Shown in pieces: positions 1-9,745 of a DNA stretch of 64,000 bases; positions within the stretch are counted from its first letter, which is position 1, and the number at the start of each line of letters is the position of its first letter. The stretch is from Candidatus Eiseniibacteriota bacterium (GTDB lineage: Bacteria > Eisenbacteria > RBG-16-71-46 > CAIMUX01). The stretch covers positions 558,001 to 622,000 of the forward strand of contig JADJQY010000001.1 in assembly GCA_016712505.1 (NCBI GenBank), read 5' to 3'. A program made the translations under genes and the position numbers. The notes beneath the pieces are model-generated. The model was not told the DNA's origin, did no database searches, and saw only the letters and a program-made list of their open reading frames with translations.

Positions 1-1
1 G

Positions 2-2560
2 ATCACCGGTCTGGTTCTTGATGCGCAGAAGCAGCCGGTCCTCGGGGCAACCGTGGTCGTCCTTGGTCAGAAGTTCGGCGCCTTCACCGATCCAGAGGGC
101 CACTACGACATTCTCAACCTGCCTCCCGGATACTACGACGTCAGCATCTCCTGCATCGGCTGGAAAACCTTGGTGACCAAGGGGGTCGAAGTTTCGGCCG
201 ACCAGACCTCCCGGCTCGACGCGACGATGGAGCAGACGACCTTGGCGATGGAAGAGGTCGTGGTCACGGCGGAGCGCCCTCCGGTCGACGTCAACCTGAC
301 CAGCGCCCGGCAGAGCCTCTCCAGCCGCGAAATCGAGTCGCTGCCGGTCCAGGACGTGCAGGACATCGTCAATCTCCAGGCGGGAGTGGTGGACGGACAC
401 TTCCGCGGCGGTCGCATCGGCGAGGTGCAGTTCCAGGTCGATGGAGTGAGCGTCAACGATCCCTACAACAACGAGAGCACGCTTCGCCTCGATCGCTCGA
501 TCTGCCAGGAAGTGCAGGTCATCAGCGGCACCTTCGACGCCGAGTACGGTCAGGCGATGAGCGGGGTGGTCAATGCCGTACTGAAGGAAGGGAGCAAGGA
601 GTTCAAGTACACGGGTGAAGTGTACGGTGGCGGTTTCGCCTTCCCCGGCCGCGAGGCGGACCGGCGGACGGACGACAGCTTTGAACCACTCTCCCAGCAG
701 AACTATCAGTTTTCCATGAGCGGGCCGTCCCCTCTGCCCGAGACCCTCTATCTCTTCAGCATTCGGCGATCCGAGAACGATGGCTTCGCCAGCGGGGAGC
801 GCCGATTCGTTCCCACCGACTCGTCGAACTTCGAGAGCAAGGTCTGGCGTCCAAGCGGCGACGGCAAGAAGATTGCCCTGGAGTACACCCGGCAGTGGTC
901 CGGGGCGGTCAAGTTGAGCAATAAGTCGTTTGCCAGCACGGCCCTCAGCTACTCGGCGGTCTGGAACCTGATCGACACCCGCCGGAACGATTGGGCCTAC
1001 AGGCTGAATCCCGATGGCCTGCGGACCCAGGAGACCGCCTCGATCGCCCACGGGATCGACGTGATCCGCACCCTGAGCGCGACCACCTTCCTGCAGCTCT
1101 CGTTTCGGCAGAACTACTTCGACTACCACGACTGGAAGTACGAAGATCTCTACGACCCCCGCTACGACGCCGCTGGTCCGGCGCTGGGAGATCCGGCGTA
1201 CGAGAACGGCGCCATCGTCCAGGGGGTCGACTTCACCCGGTTCGTGCAGAAGAGCGACATCTACGTCTGGAAGGGAGCGCTCTCCAGCCAGCTCAACCCT
1301 GGGCATCTGGTGAAGCTGGGGGGAGAGTTCCAGGTCCCCACGGTGCGCTTCGGTACGCCGGGATACTTGCGCTACGCCTCCGAGAACGGTGTGCAGCGGC
1401 TGGTGCGTCATGTGAACGAGCCGCCGGATTTTCCACCCGTGCGGACCTACCACCCGGTGATTGCCTCCGCCTTCGCGCAAGATCAGTATGAGACCACGGA
1501 GCTATCGGTGCGCTACGGGTTGCGCTGCGACTACTTCGATGCGCGCAGCACGGTCCCGGGAGACCTGGCCAACCCAGCCAACACCATCCAGGGCGCTCCG
1601 GAGTCTCGTCCGATCAAGACGACGGCCAAGACGGTGGTCGCCCCCCGCTTGGGCGTGGCCTACCCGATCACCGACCGCGCCGGACTTCACTTCGCCTACG
1701 GCCACTTCTATCAGTTCCCGTCCATCGGGGACATTCTGGCCAACGCCGACTACGGAATCCTCGGCCGACTCCAGGCCGGCGGAATCACCTATTCGACCCG
1801 GGGCAATCCGGACGTGAAGCCAGAGAAGACGATCCAGTATGAGTTCGGTTGGAAGCAGGTGTTGAACGACGATCTGGGCTACGACGCCAGCGTGTTCTAC
1901 AAGGACATCCGCGATCTGATCGGAGTCGAGTTCATCGACACCTACAACGGCGCGACCTACACCCGTCTGACCAACGTCGACTTTGGCAGTGTGATCGGGT
2001 TCACTCTGGCGGTCGATCATCGCCGGATCGGGCCGGTGGCCGCCGCCCTGGACTACACTTGGCAGTTCGCCCAGGGCAACTCCAGCGACCCGCTCGAGAC
2101 CGCGACGCGCGCCTCGGCCGGAGAGGATCCGCGTCCGCGGCAGGTCCCGTTCAACTGGGATCAGCGCCACACCTTCAACTTGACCGCCACGCTGGAGCAG
2201 CCGGATCGGTACATCGTGAGCGCGGCGATTCGCGCCGCGAGCGGCCAGCCGTACACGCCGATTCTGGAGGCGGGGTTCGGCAACGGGCTCGACACCAACT
2301 CCGGCCGGAAGCCCGCGGGATTCCGGATCGACGTCCGGGCCGAGCGGCAATTCCCGCTCGGAGGGCGCAAGACCAACCTCTTTGCCCGGGTGTTCAATCT
2401 GTTCGACACCCGCTTCTTCAACAACGATGTCTTCAGCAGCACGGGGAGTCCGTACTACTCGAGGTTCCCGGAAACCGACCGCAATGCCCTGATCGATCCC
2501 ACGCGGCTCTTCCCGCCGCGGCGGGTTGAGATCGGCCTGACCCTGAACCCCGGGTTCTGA
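2..2560 (+). CDS. TonB-dependent receptor with carboxypeptidase-like N-terminal domain (5' partial)
   Basis: Outer-membrane receptor of the TonB-dependent (SusC/CarboxypepD_reg-like) type. The frame is open from base 2, before the first possible start (GTG 53), so the true start and signal peptide lie outside the window. The first ~60 residues form a carboxypeptidase regulatory-like beta-sandwich (T-D-P-E-G-H-Y then L-P-P-G-Y-Y). A plug domain follows with the EEVVVTAE box and an FQVDGVSVNDP stretch, then a long beta-barrel rich in aromatic alternation, ending in phenylalanine. The substrate cannot be read from the sequence. Eight bases separate it from the next gene, and the four-gene run ends with a glucoamylase-like enzyme, which suggests glycan or oligomer uptake (inference). 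Confidence 0.9.
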   Translation: MTGLVLDAQKQPVLGATVVVLGQKFGAFTDPEGHYDILNLPPGYYDVSISCIGWKTLVTKGVEVSADQTSRLDATMEQTTLAMEEVVVTAERPPVDVNLTSARQSLSSREIESLPVQDVQDIVNLQAGVVDGHFRGGRIGEVQFQVDGVSVNDPYNNESTLRLDRSICQEVQVISGTFDAEYGQAMSGVVNAVLKEGSKEFKYTGEVYGGGFAFPGREADRRTDDSFEPLSQQNYQFSMSGPSPLPETLYLFSIRRSENDGFASGERRFVPTDSSNFESKVWRPSGDGKKIALEYTRQWSGAVKLSNKSFASTALSYSAVWNLIDTRRNDWAYRLNPDGLRTQETASIAHGIDVIRTLSATTFLQLSFRQNYFDYHDWKYEDLYDPRYDAAGPALGDPAYENGAIVQGVDFTRFVQKSDIYVWKGALSSQLNPGHLVKLGGEFQVPTVRFGTPGYLRYASENGVQRLVRHVNEPPDFPPVRTYHPVIASAFAQDQYETTELSVRYGLRCDYFDARSTVPGDLANPANTIQGAPESRPIKTTAKTVVAPRLGVAYPITDRAGLHFAYGHFYQFPSIGDILANADYGILGRLQAGGITYSTRGNPDVKPEKTIQYEFGWKQVLNDDLGYDASVFYKDIRDLIGVEFIDTYNGATYTRLTNVDFGSVIGFTLAVDHRRIGPVAAALDYTWQFAQGNSSDPLETATRASAGEDPRPRQVPFNWDQRHTFNLTATLEQPDRYIVSAAIRAASGQPYTPILEAGFGNGLDTNSGRKPAGFRIDVRAERQFPLGGRKTNLFARVFNLFDTRFFNNDVFSSTGSPYYSRFPETDRNALIDPTRLFPPRRVEIGLTLNPGF

Positions 2561-2568
2561 GTGAAGGA

Positions 2569-5500
2569 ATGATGATCAGGATGATTCGATCGCATCGACA
2601 TGGTGATAGCGCTCGGTTCCGGGGGCTCACCGCCGGGTTGCTCGCGCTCGGCGTCGTCGCCGCCGCGACCGGCGCCCAGGTCGAAACCCCCGTTCCGGCG
2701 GACCAGCGGGGGCGCACCGACGCGGAGCGCTCGGGCACCCACGATGCGGCCAACATCCGCACCGCCTTCTGGAACTACGGCATGGTTGGCGACTTCCCCC
2801 AGAACCCCGGGGCGGTGGATCTCTCGGTGTTCCACTCCTGCGAGGTGCCGAAGGGAAGCGGCATGAACTACAGCGACGGGATCACGCCGTTCGTCCTGGC
2901 CAAGATCACGCAGCGAGACAGCACTGTTGCCTACATCATGGAGACCGGCTATCGCGAGCGCCAGGCGATCAGCCCTCGGGTGGAACGGATGATGCGCTTC
3001 GAGCCCCGCCCCGGCTATTTCCAGCCAGACCCGGGCATCAACGTGGGGCGTTCACCGGCGGTGAGCAACGACGCCCGGACCTGGCCAGACTTCTGGCCGG
3101 ACAAGATCAATGATCCGGATGACGCGGGATGGTCCGGAAGCTGGAACGGCTACTTCGGCAAGCGGGCCGCAGCCGACCAGGAAAGCTACACCGTGATGGA
3201 CGACGACATCTACGAGGGGTTCAATTTCCGCGCCGATGATCGGGACTCCACCCGCAACGGGCTCGGCCTTCGGATCGAGGTGCGCGGGTTCCAGTGGGCC
3301 AATCCCCAGGCCGGGAACGTCATCTTCTGGCACTACGACATCACCAACGAAGGCACCACCACCTACGACAAGAACATCATCTTTGGCCTCTACAACGACT
3401 CCGGCGTGGGCGGATCCGCGCTTTCCTGCGACGGGATCTACGAGTCGGACGATGACAATGCCTACTTCGATCGGACCTTCGACCAGGATGTGATCAACCT
3501 GGTCTACACCTGGGACAAGTACGGGCACGGGCGCGACCTTTCCGGCTCCTGTGGACGGACCGGCTACCTCGGCTACGCCTACCTCGAAACCCCCGGCAAC
3601 CCGTTCGACCGCGTCGACAACGACGAGGACGGAATCACCGACGAACGGCGGGACGGGGGACCGGGGGAACTGATCGTCGGACGCGAAGCGATCGACGCCT
3701 GGGTACGGAGTCACTACGACGTGGCTCGATTCGAGCGCGAGTACGGGCCGATCTCGAGGCGATTGGCCTACCGGGTGGGTCGATTCTGGACCGGCGACGA
3801 GGACATGGACTGGAACCCTGAACTGCACGACGTCGGTGCCGATGGGGTAGCCGAGACCAAGGACGCGGGTGAACTCGACGGTATGCCGACGGCCGGGGAG
3901 CCGAGCTTCGACCGCACCGACCTGAACGAATCGGATCAGATCGGGCTCACCGGCTTCAAGTTCAACCGGATCAAGGCGGGCCTCGGCAATCCGAACCAGG
4001 AGACGGACAACGTCCTCTTCTATACCGAGGCGCAGAACTGGCCGCAGCGGCTCTACGACCAGTTCAGCGCGACCAACCCGGTCGATCGCTTCGATCCCCC
4101 GTTGGCGGCGAACTACAACATCGGCTTCCTCTTCGCGTCCGGGCCCTTCATTCTGAACCCGGGGCAGACGGAGCGCTTTTCGCTTGCCCTGGCCTACGGT
4201 GGAGATCTCCCGGAGTTGAGGCGCACCGTGGGCACCGTGCAGCAGATCTACGATGCGAACTACCAGTTCGCCACCCCACCTCCGTCACCGGTCGTGACCG
4301 CCGAGACGGGCGATGGATACGTGCGGCTGTCCTGGAGCGAGTTCTCCGAGCGCGCGGCGGACCCCGTGACCGGGGAGCAGGACTTCGAGGGATACCGGAT
4401 CTACCGTTCGACCGACCCTGAGTTCCGCGATCCCCGGGTGATCCAGAATGGAACCGGCAGCGGCACCCTCGGGAACGGGCGACCCATCGCGCAGTTCGAT
4501 CTGCCCAACCAGCGAACCGGGTTCTCTTCGCAGGTCGTGGAGGGGGTCGCCTACTACCTGGGGAACGACAGCGGGATCACGCATACCTTCACCGACTCCA
4601 CGGTCACCAACGGCCAGCTCTACTACTATGCGGTTACCGCTTACGACTCGGGCAGCGACTCGCTCGAGTTCTATCCTTCGGAGAACGCCATACCCGTGTC
4701 GCGCACGCCGCGTGGCGGCACCATCCTGCCGGATCACGTCGTAGCGGTTCGACCTGAGCCGAAGGCGCTCGGCTGGAGGCCTGCAGAGTTGACGGTGGCG
4801 GAACAGGTGGCGGGCACCGGCGTCGGATCGGTGCGCCTCGAGGTGGTGAACTCCGAGGTCGTACCCGAGGGGCACCTGATGAGCCTCGTATTCGAGTCGG
4901 CAGCTCCGGAAAGCATCCGCGCCTCCAGCTACGCCCTGCGGGACAGCACGGATCACCGCACCCTCTTCCGCTTTGGGCGGGATCTGAGCGCGCGCGGAGT
5001 CGGCCCGGTGGGTGGTGGCATTCTCCCGATCGTTGCCACCGGCCGGTTCGTCGAGGTCGACGGAGCGCGCAGCGGATTTACCACCGAGAGCCCGACGAAC
5101 GGACGTCTCAAGGTCACCTACCAACCGGTTCTCGATCGCAACCTCCGGCGCGACATCTACCCGGCCGACCTCCGGATCGAGTTCGCCGACACGGTGGTCG
5201 ACACCGGGCTGGCGATGTTCCCCGTGCCGCTCACCCCGGCCAACTTCCGGATCTACGCCTCGACTCCGAGCGGTGAGCAACGGGTGAAGTTCCGCTTCCG
5301 AGACCGGGATGGCGATCACACCCTGAGCCGCGAGGATGAGTTCATCGACATTGTCTCCTTCCTACCCGGGCAGCCGACGGTCCCGCAGATCACCTGGCGG
5401 GCGGCGATCGACACCACCGGGCAACGAGATCGCGGCGATCTCGAGCCCCCCGGCGAAGGCGACGTCTATCATCTGCGCCTCCGTCTTCCCTTCTCGGTGG

Positions 5501-5874
5501 CGGATCGCTTCACCTTTCAGACGGCGGGCGAGCGCGTGGATCCCGAGGCGGCCCGGGCGGCGAAGCTGGAACCGTACGTCGTGCCCAATCCCTACGTTGC
5601 CGCGGCAAGTTTCGAGCCGGAGCGGTTCGCGGTCTCGGGACGTGGGGATCGACGCATGGAGTTCCGCGGCCTGCCGCAGAACTGCACCATCCGGATCTAT
5701 ACCGTACGGGGAGAGCTGGTCCAGACCCTTCGCCACGACGGCGGCAATGACGGCATGGTGCCGTGGGATCTGCGGACCAAGGACAACCTCGATGTCGCAC
5801 CTGGGCTGTACGTTTTCCACGTCGACGGCGGCCCGGCGGGAACGCACCTGGGCAAGTTCGCGATCATCAAGTGA
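2569..5874 (+). CDS. Large secreted protein with FN3-like region and FlgD-like C-terminal domain
   Basis: Predicted 1101-residue exported protein. An N-terminal hydrophobic segment ends near A-T-G-A-Q. The middle resembles a fibronectin type III module (around residues 565-720: A-E-T-G-D-G-Y-V-R-L-S-W ... F-E-G-Y-R-I-Y-R-S). The last ~95 residues are a FlgD-like Ig fold (V-V-P-N-P-Y ... I-R-I-Y-T-V-R-G-E ... W-D-L-R-T ... G-L-Y-V-F-H-V), ending G-K-F-A-I-I-K. Such tails are common on exported FCB-group proteins. The GAAGGA motif directly abuts ATG 2569; ATG 2572 or 2581 could be the real start. It sits between a TonB receptor and a PorV-like gene, so a surface role is likely. No enzymatic motif was recognised. 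Confidence 0.8.
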   Translation: MMIRMIRSHRHGDSARFRGLTAGLLALGVVAAATGAQVETPVPADQRGRTDAERSGTHDAANIRTAFWNYGMVGDFPQNPGAVDLSVFHSCEVPKGSGMNYSDGITPFVLAKITQRDSTVAYIMETGYRERQAISPRVERMMRFEPRPGYFQPDPGINVGRSPAVSNDARTWPDFWPDKINDPDDAGWSGSWNGYFGKRAAADQESYTVMDDDIYEGFNFRADDRDSTRNGLGLRIEVRGFQWANPQAGNVIFWHYDITNEGTTTYDKNIIFGLYNDSGVGGSALSCDGIYESDDDNAYFDRTFDQDVINLVYTWDKYGHGRDLSGSCGRTGYLGYAYLETPGNPFDRVDNDEDGITDERRDGGPGELIVGREAIDAWVRSHYDVARFEREYGPISRRLAYRVGRFWTGDEDMDWNPELHDVGADGVAETKDAGELDGMPTAGEPSFDRTDLNESDQIGLTGFKFNRIKAGLGNPNQETDNVLFYTEAQNWPQRLYDQFSATNPVDRFDPPLAANYNIGFLFASGPFILNPGQTERFSLALAYGGDLPELRRTVGTVQQIYDANYQFATPPPSPVVTAETGDGYVRLSWSEFSERAADPVTGEQDFEGYRIYRSTDPEFRDPRVIQNGTGSGTLGNGRPIAQFDLPNQRTGFSSQVVEGVAYYLGNDSGITHTFTDSTVTNGQLYYYAVTAYDSGSDSLEFYPSENAIPVSRTPRGGTILPDHVVAVRPEPKALGWRPAELTVAEQVAGTGVGSVRLEVVNSEVVPEGHLMSLVFESAAPESIRASSYALRDSTDHRTLFRFGRDLSARGVGPVGGGILPIVATGRFVEVDGARSGFTTESPTNGRLKVTYQPVLDRNLRRDIYPADLRIEFADTVVDTGLAMFPVPLTPANFRIYASTPSGEQRVKFRFRDRDGDHTLSREDEFIDIVSFLPGQPTVPQITWRAAIDTTGQRDRGDLEPPGEGDVYHLRLRLPFSVADRFTFQTAGERVDPEAARAAKLEPYVVPNPYVAAASFEPERFAVSGRGDRRMEFRGLPQNCTIRIYTVRGELVQTLRHDGGNDGMVPWDLRTKDNLDVAPGLYVFHVDGGPAGTHLGKFAIIK

Positions 5875-5885
5875 GCCGAGGAACC

Positions 5886-6905
5886 ATGAAGCGAAACAGC
5901 ATCATCGTGCCGATCGGATCGCTGGCCTTCCTGCTGGCCGCCGGATCTGCTGGGGCGCAGAGCAAGACCGGAACGGCGATCGGGCAGTTCCTGCTCATCG
6001 AGCCGAGCGCGCGGCTCGCAGCCATGGGAAACGCCGGGGTTGCCTGTTCCGACAATCTCCAGGGGGTCTACTACAACGCCGCCGCGATCGGCGAGCTCGA
6101 CACCGGCGGCCTCCAGATCACCCACAGCGAGTGGTTTGCCGACATCAACTACGACTACGTGGCCGGAGCGATCTACCTTGGGTCGATGGGCTCGGCGTTC
6201 GCCAGCGTCACCGCGCTCAACTCCGGGGACATCGATGTGCGCACCGTGGATCAGCCGCTCGGGACGGGGGAGCGGTACAGCGTGAGCGACCTGGCGCTCG
6301 GCCTCGGCTACGGTCGCCACATCACCGATCGCTTTTCCGCCGGACTGCAGGTGAACTACCTGCAGGAGACGATCTGGCACACCTCGATGCGCACCCTCAC
6401 CCTGAATGCAGGAACGCTCTACCGGCTGAACGATCAAGGATTACGCCTCGGCGCGAGCCTCTCGAACTATGGAACACGCGGACGTTTCACCGGGCGCGAT
6501 CTGGCGATCCAGTACGACAACGTCCCGGGCCAGAATGGCGACAATAGCTCCCTTCCGGGCGAGCGCCTGACCGACGACTTCCCGGTGCCAGTGCTGTTTC
6601 GGGTCGGACTGAGCTACCCGCGGAGCACGGGAGCCGAGAGCTCGCTGCTTCTCGCGGTCGACGCCTTCCACCCGAGCGACAACAGCGAGAGCGTCAGCGC
6701 GGGGGCGGAGTGGACCTGGCGCGACGCCCTGGCGCTGCGCATCGGCGCGCAGAATGTGGGCCAGGAGGACGCGGAGTCCGGCCTTACCCTGGGCGCGGGA
6801 CTCGGGGGGGACATCGGGGCGCGCCGCTTCAGCTGTGACTACGCCTGGGCCGACTTCGGCCGCCTGATGGAAACGCATCGACTGACCTTTGTGGTGTCAT
6901 TCTAG
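5886..6905 (+). CDS. PorV/PorQ-family outer-membrane protein
   Basis: 339-residue outer-membrane beta-barrel of the PorV/PorQ (UPF0164-like) family. ATG 5886 follows an AGGA motif and gives a clean signal peptide ending A-G-S-A-G-A-Q. Family features are the early G-Q-F-L-L-I-E-P-S-A-R-L-A-A-M-G-N-A-G segment, then Y-Y-N-A-A-A-I-G-E-L, then amphipathic strands to a terminal F-V-V-S-F. In Bacteroidetes PorV shuttles type IX secretion substrates, and many FCB phyla carry paralogues. The gene starts 11 bp after a FlgD-tailed protein and 13 bp before another, which fits a part in their export or anchoring (inference). Confidence 0.82.
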   Translation: MKRNSIIVPIGSLAFLLAAGSAGAQSKTGTAIGQFLLIEPSARLAAMGNAGVACSDNLQGVYYNAAAIGELDTGGLQITHSEWFADINYDYVAGAIYLGSMGSAFASVTALNSGDIDVRTVDQPLGTGERYSVSDLALGLGYGRHITDRFSAGLQVNYLQETIWHTSMRTLTLNAGTLYRLNDQGLRLGASLSNYGTRGRFTGRDLAIQYDNVPGQNGDNSSLPGERLTDDFPVPVLFRVGLSYPRSTGAESSLLLAVDAFHPSDNSESVSAGAEWTWRDALALRIGAQNVGQEDAESGLTLGAGLGGDIGARRFSCDYAWADFGRLMETHRLTFVVSF

Positions 6906-6918
6906 GAGGATCCGCAAC

Positions 6919-8496
6919 ATGCGCCTTGGTACCTGGATCGCGATCGGTCTCGCCTGCTGCGCCGGCACCGCGCAGGCTCTGACCACCGATGAGTTGCTGG
7001 ACGAGGTCCAGCACAAGGCGTTCCTCTATTTCTGGAACGAGGCCAATCCGGTCAACGGACTGATCAAGGACCGGAGCACGCCCACGTCTCCCTGCAGCAT
7101 CGCCTCACTGGGATTCGGCCTCTCCGCCATCTGCGTCGGGATCGATCACGGTTGGATCACCCGGGAAGATGGCCGCGCGCGGATCCTCGTCAGTCTGGAG
7201 AATCTCTGGAATCAGCCGCAGGGGCCGGAGGCGGCCGGCCGGATCGGATACAAGGGGTTGTACTACCACTTCCTCGACATGAATACGTCGTTTCGTACCT
7301 GGAACTGCGAACTCTCCACCATCGACAGCGCGCTCCTCTTTGCGGGCGTGATTGACGCCAAGCAGTACTTCGACACCAACGACCCTCTCGATATTCAGGT
7401 CCGCACGTTGGCCGATCAGATCTACTACCGCGCCGACTGGGACTGGGCTCGGAACGGCTTCCAGGGGATCATGATGGGTTGGAAGCCGGGTACCAACTTC
7501 TCCGGCTTCGGACAATGGACCGGATACAACGAAGCGATGATCCTCTACATCCTGGCGCTGGGATCCCCCACGCACCCCGTCCCCAACTCCGCTTGGAGCC
7601 GATGGACGAGCGGGTACCAGTGGCAGACACACTACGGTTACAGCTACGTGAACTTCCCCCCGCTCTTCGGGCATCAGTACTCGCACTGCTGGATCGACTT
7701 CCGCTTCATCCGGGACAGCTACATGCAGGTGAAGGGGATCACTTACTTCGAGAACTCGGTTCGCGCCACCTACGCCCAGCGCGAGTACTGCATCGACAAT
7801 CCGTTCAACCGCATCGGATACGGCGAGGACCTGTGGGGCCTGACCGCGAGCGATGATCCGACCGGGTACCGGGCACACGGAGCCCCCCCGGGGCAGAACG
7901 ACGATGGCACCATCACCCCGACCGCGCCGGTCTCGTCCATCCCGTTTGCCCCCGAGATCGCGATTCCCTGCACAGCGTACATGTACGACACCTTCTATAG
8001 CTCCCTCTGGGGCCCCTATGGCTTCAAGGATGCGTTCAATCTGAACCAGGGCTGGTGGGACACCGACGTGATCGGGATCGATCAGGGACCGATGGTGGTG
8101 ATGATCGAGAACTACCGTACGCAGAGGGTCTGGAACCGGTTCATGCAAAACGCGGACGTTCAGCGCGGCCTGACCGCCGCCGGATTCACCCTGGCGACCG
8201 AGGTGAACGACCAGGCGATTCGGGTGGTGGAGAACCGTCCCCAGTTAGGAATGAATGCGCCGAATCCGTTCGGACGCTCCTCCACCGTCTCGTATCAGCT
8301 TCCGGTCGCGGGACCGGTCAGCGTGTCTCTCGAGGATGTTTCCGGCCGAGAGATCCGACGCATCTGGGAAGGAGAGCAAGGGGCGGGAACCCATCGGGTC
8401 GAGATTTCGGCCGAGGGACTCCCGAGCGGCGTCTACTACTACCGACTCACGCAACGCGGACAGACCGATCGCCGCGCCTGCGTCGTCGTTCGCTGA
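6919..8496 (+). CDS. Glucoamylase-like secreted enzyme with FlgD-type tail
   Basis: 525-residue secreted protein matching the glycoamylase-like (PF10091-type) alpha-toroid family. AGGAGGA precedes ATG 6919 and a signal peptide ends G-T-A-Q-A. Family features: L-L-D-E-V-Q-H-K-A-F-L-Y-F-W, then G-L-I-K-D-R-S, then S-I-A-S-L-G-F-G-L, then G-Y-K-G-L-Y-Y-H-F-L, then E-L-S-T-I-D-S-A-L-L. The last ~85 residues form a FlgD-like module (V-S-L-E-D-V-S-G-R-E ... G-V-Y-Y-Y-R-L) ending V-V-V-R. Relatives act on beta-glucans or similar glycans; the exact substrate is unknown. It is last in the operon beginning with the TonB receptor, so it may supply the saccharide taken up there (inference). Confidence 0.8.
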   Translation: MRLGTWIAIGLACCAGTAQALTTDELLDEVQHKAFLYFWNEANPVNGLIKDRSTPTSPCSIASLGFGLSAICVGIDHGWITREDGRARILVSLENLWNQPQGPEAAGRIGYKGLYYHFLDMNTSFRTWNCELSTIDSALLFAGVIDAKQYFDTNDPLDIQVRTLADQIYYRADWDWARNGFQGIMMGWKPGTNFSGFGQWTGYNEAMILYILALGSPTHPVPNSAWSRWTSGYQWQTHYGYSYVNFPPLFGHQYSHCWIDFRFIRDSYMQVKGITYFENSVRATYAQREYCIDNPFNRIGYGEDLWGLTASDDPTGYRAHGAPPGQNDDGTITPTAPVSSIPFAPEIAIPCTAYMYDTFYSSLWGPYGFKDAFNLNQGWWDTDVIGIDQGPMVVMIENYRTQRVWNRFMQNADVQRGLTAAGFTLATEVNDQAIRVVENRPQLGMNAPNPFGRSSTVSYQLPVAGPVSVSLEDVSGREIRRIWEGEQGAGTHRVEISAEGLPSGVYYYRLTQRGQTDRRACVVVR

Positions 8497-8829
8497 AAGG
8501 AGGGTGAAACGATCCGAAGCCTATGATCCGACAGACTCGAGTGAGATGCGCGATCGGAGGTACGAGTCGTTTGGGTCCCCCGCGCGTTCTCCCCGGTTCA
8601 CATGGACGGAACCCGTGTCGCGCCAAGCGCACTCGAGTTCCCGGACGCCAGGCGAAGGAGAAACGAGAGAACACAACTGTCAATCTGTTCGCACGGTCGA
8701 TAGAATGAATGGGAGTTCCGACGGGCCCTTGCGTGCCCGCCACTCTTGTGTTCTTCCGGACGTGCGCGTCGATCGAAGAAACAGCAACCTGAACGAACAC
8801 TGCATCAGCAAACGAGGAGGAATGCACCC
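8497..8829. other. Intergenic region, 333 bp
   Basis: No convincing coding sequence or RNA. It separates the surface operon from the next secreted-protein gene. A weak promoter-like pair is visible on the + strand (CTGTCA at 8677 and TAGAAT at 8701, 18-bp spacing), about 130 bp before the next start. The real promoter could differ, because FCB-type promoters often do not follow the E. coli consensus. Confidence 0.4.
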
Positions 8830-9627
8830 ATGAAGCGGATCAATCTGGCCGGTCTGGCCGCGCTGGCGACCCTGTTGCCGGTCGTGGCGATGGCTTCGCC
8901 GAATCCGAACAGCGCCGTCGTGCGCCCGCGCATCTTCAATGACTGCCCGGGTACGACGCTCGGCACGACGAACAACTACCCGTCGCTGATCTCGATCTCC
9001 GAGCAGCTTCAGGGTTGCGGCGGTGGCTTCGCCAACCTGCACAACTGGCGCCTGTCCGAGGACGGCGTGAATCCGGTCGTCTTCAACAACGGCGACGGGT
9101 TCCACCTCGAGTTCGATCTCGAGATCTCGGGAACCAGCGAGTGTGAGGCTGGTCTTTCCGTCGCCCCGTGGTGGGCCCAGGACATCGACGGTCGGTTCAA
9201 CGTGCGTGTGCCGGATGGTGAGGTCGCCTGCTTCGGCGGTCGCCTCCCGTTCTACAGCTTCACCGGGAACCACGGTCTGGTCTACGCGGGCGGCCCGATC
9301 CGTCTGTCGGTCCACTACACCCCGAACGATCTCAGCCCGGGCAATCCGGCTACGATCGAGTACGGGGCGACCTACGGCGCCAACACCTACTCGAGCGGTC
9401 CGCTCCCCTTCGACGAGGGGAACCCGACCGAGGATCCGCCCTACGGTCTCTGGGGAATGCTGAACGACGCGCGGGTCGGGGGCTACATGCAGCACTTCGT
9501 CACCCGTACTCCGGATGGGACCGAGAGCACCGTCTCCTGGTCGAACATCGTGTACGAGCCGATCCAGCCCCCGGTCGCGGTCGAGAAGACCTCGTGGGGT
9601 CGGGTGAAGGGTCTGTACGCGCGCTAG
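8830..9627 (+). CDS. Secreted protein of unknown function with SWG-type C-terminal tail
   Basis: 265-residue exported protein. ATG 8830 is preceded by GAGGAGG (8814-8820), and a signal peptide ends near V-A-M-A-S. The mature part is rich in glycine, asparagine and aromatic residues with scattered cysteines (N-D-C-P-G, Q-G-C-G-G-G, S-E-C-E-A-G, V-A-C-F-G), suggesting a disulfide-bonded beta fold. I do not recognise the family. The last residues are V-E-K-T-S-W-G-R-V-K-G-L-Y-A-R, nearly the same as the tail of the beta-helix proteins at 52-56 kb (V-E-R-A-S-W-G-K-I-K-R-R-Y-A-R), although the rest of those proteins is unrelated. It appears to be a single-gene unit with its own terminator. Confidence 0.75.
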   Translation: MKRINLAGLAALATLLPVVAMASPNPNSAVVRPRIFNDCPGTTLGTTNNYPSLISISEQLQGCGGGFANLHNWRLSEDGVNPVVFNNGDGFHLEFDLEISGTSECEAGLSVAPWWAQDIDGRFNVRVPDGEVACFGGRLPFYSFTGNHGLVYAGGPIRLSVHYTPNDLSPGNPATIEYGATYGANTYSSGPLPFDEGNPTEDPPYGLWGMLNDARVGGYMQHFVTRTPDGTESTVSWSNIVYEPIQPPVAVEKTSWGRVKGLYAR

Positions 9628-9641
9628 GACGCCCGTTCTGC

Positions 9642-9743
9642 GTGGCACGACGTTTCGCGTGACAGGGTCTTCGACGTGACAGGGCCTTCGAGGTGACAGG
9701 GCCCTCCGCGTGAGCTGGTCTTCCACCTGACAGGGTGAGTACC
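9642..9743 (+). repeat. Imperfect 17-bp tandem repeat, about six units
   Basis: Units begin at 9642, 9659, 9676, 9693, 9710 and 9727. The best unit is GTGACAGGGTCTTCGAC, and the core GTGACAGGG is clear in three consecutive units. The first, fifth and sixth copies are degenerate. The array lies between the stop of the SWG-tailed protein gene and its terminator hairpin, so it is probably transcribed in the 3' UTR. Confidence 0.8.
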
Positions 9744-9745
9744 AA

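Noticed and set aside
1502..2350. Antisense frame within the TonB receptor gene
   Set aside because: No ribosome site or family sequence; the plus strand encodes a conserved barrel.
9642..9743. CRISPR-like array
   Set aside because: The 17-bp units are contiguous with no spacers.
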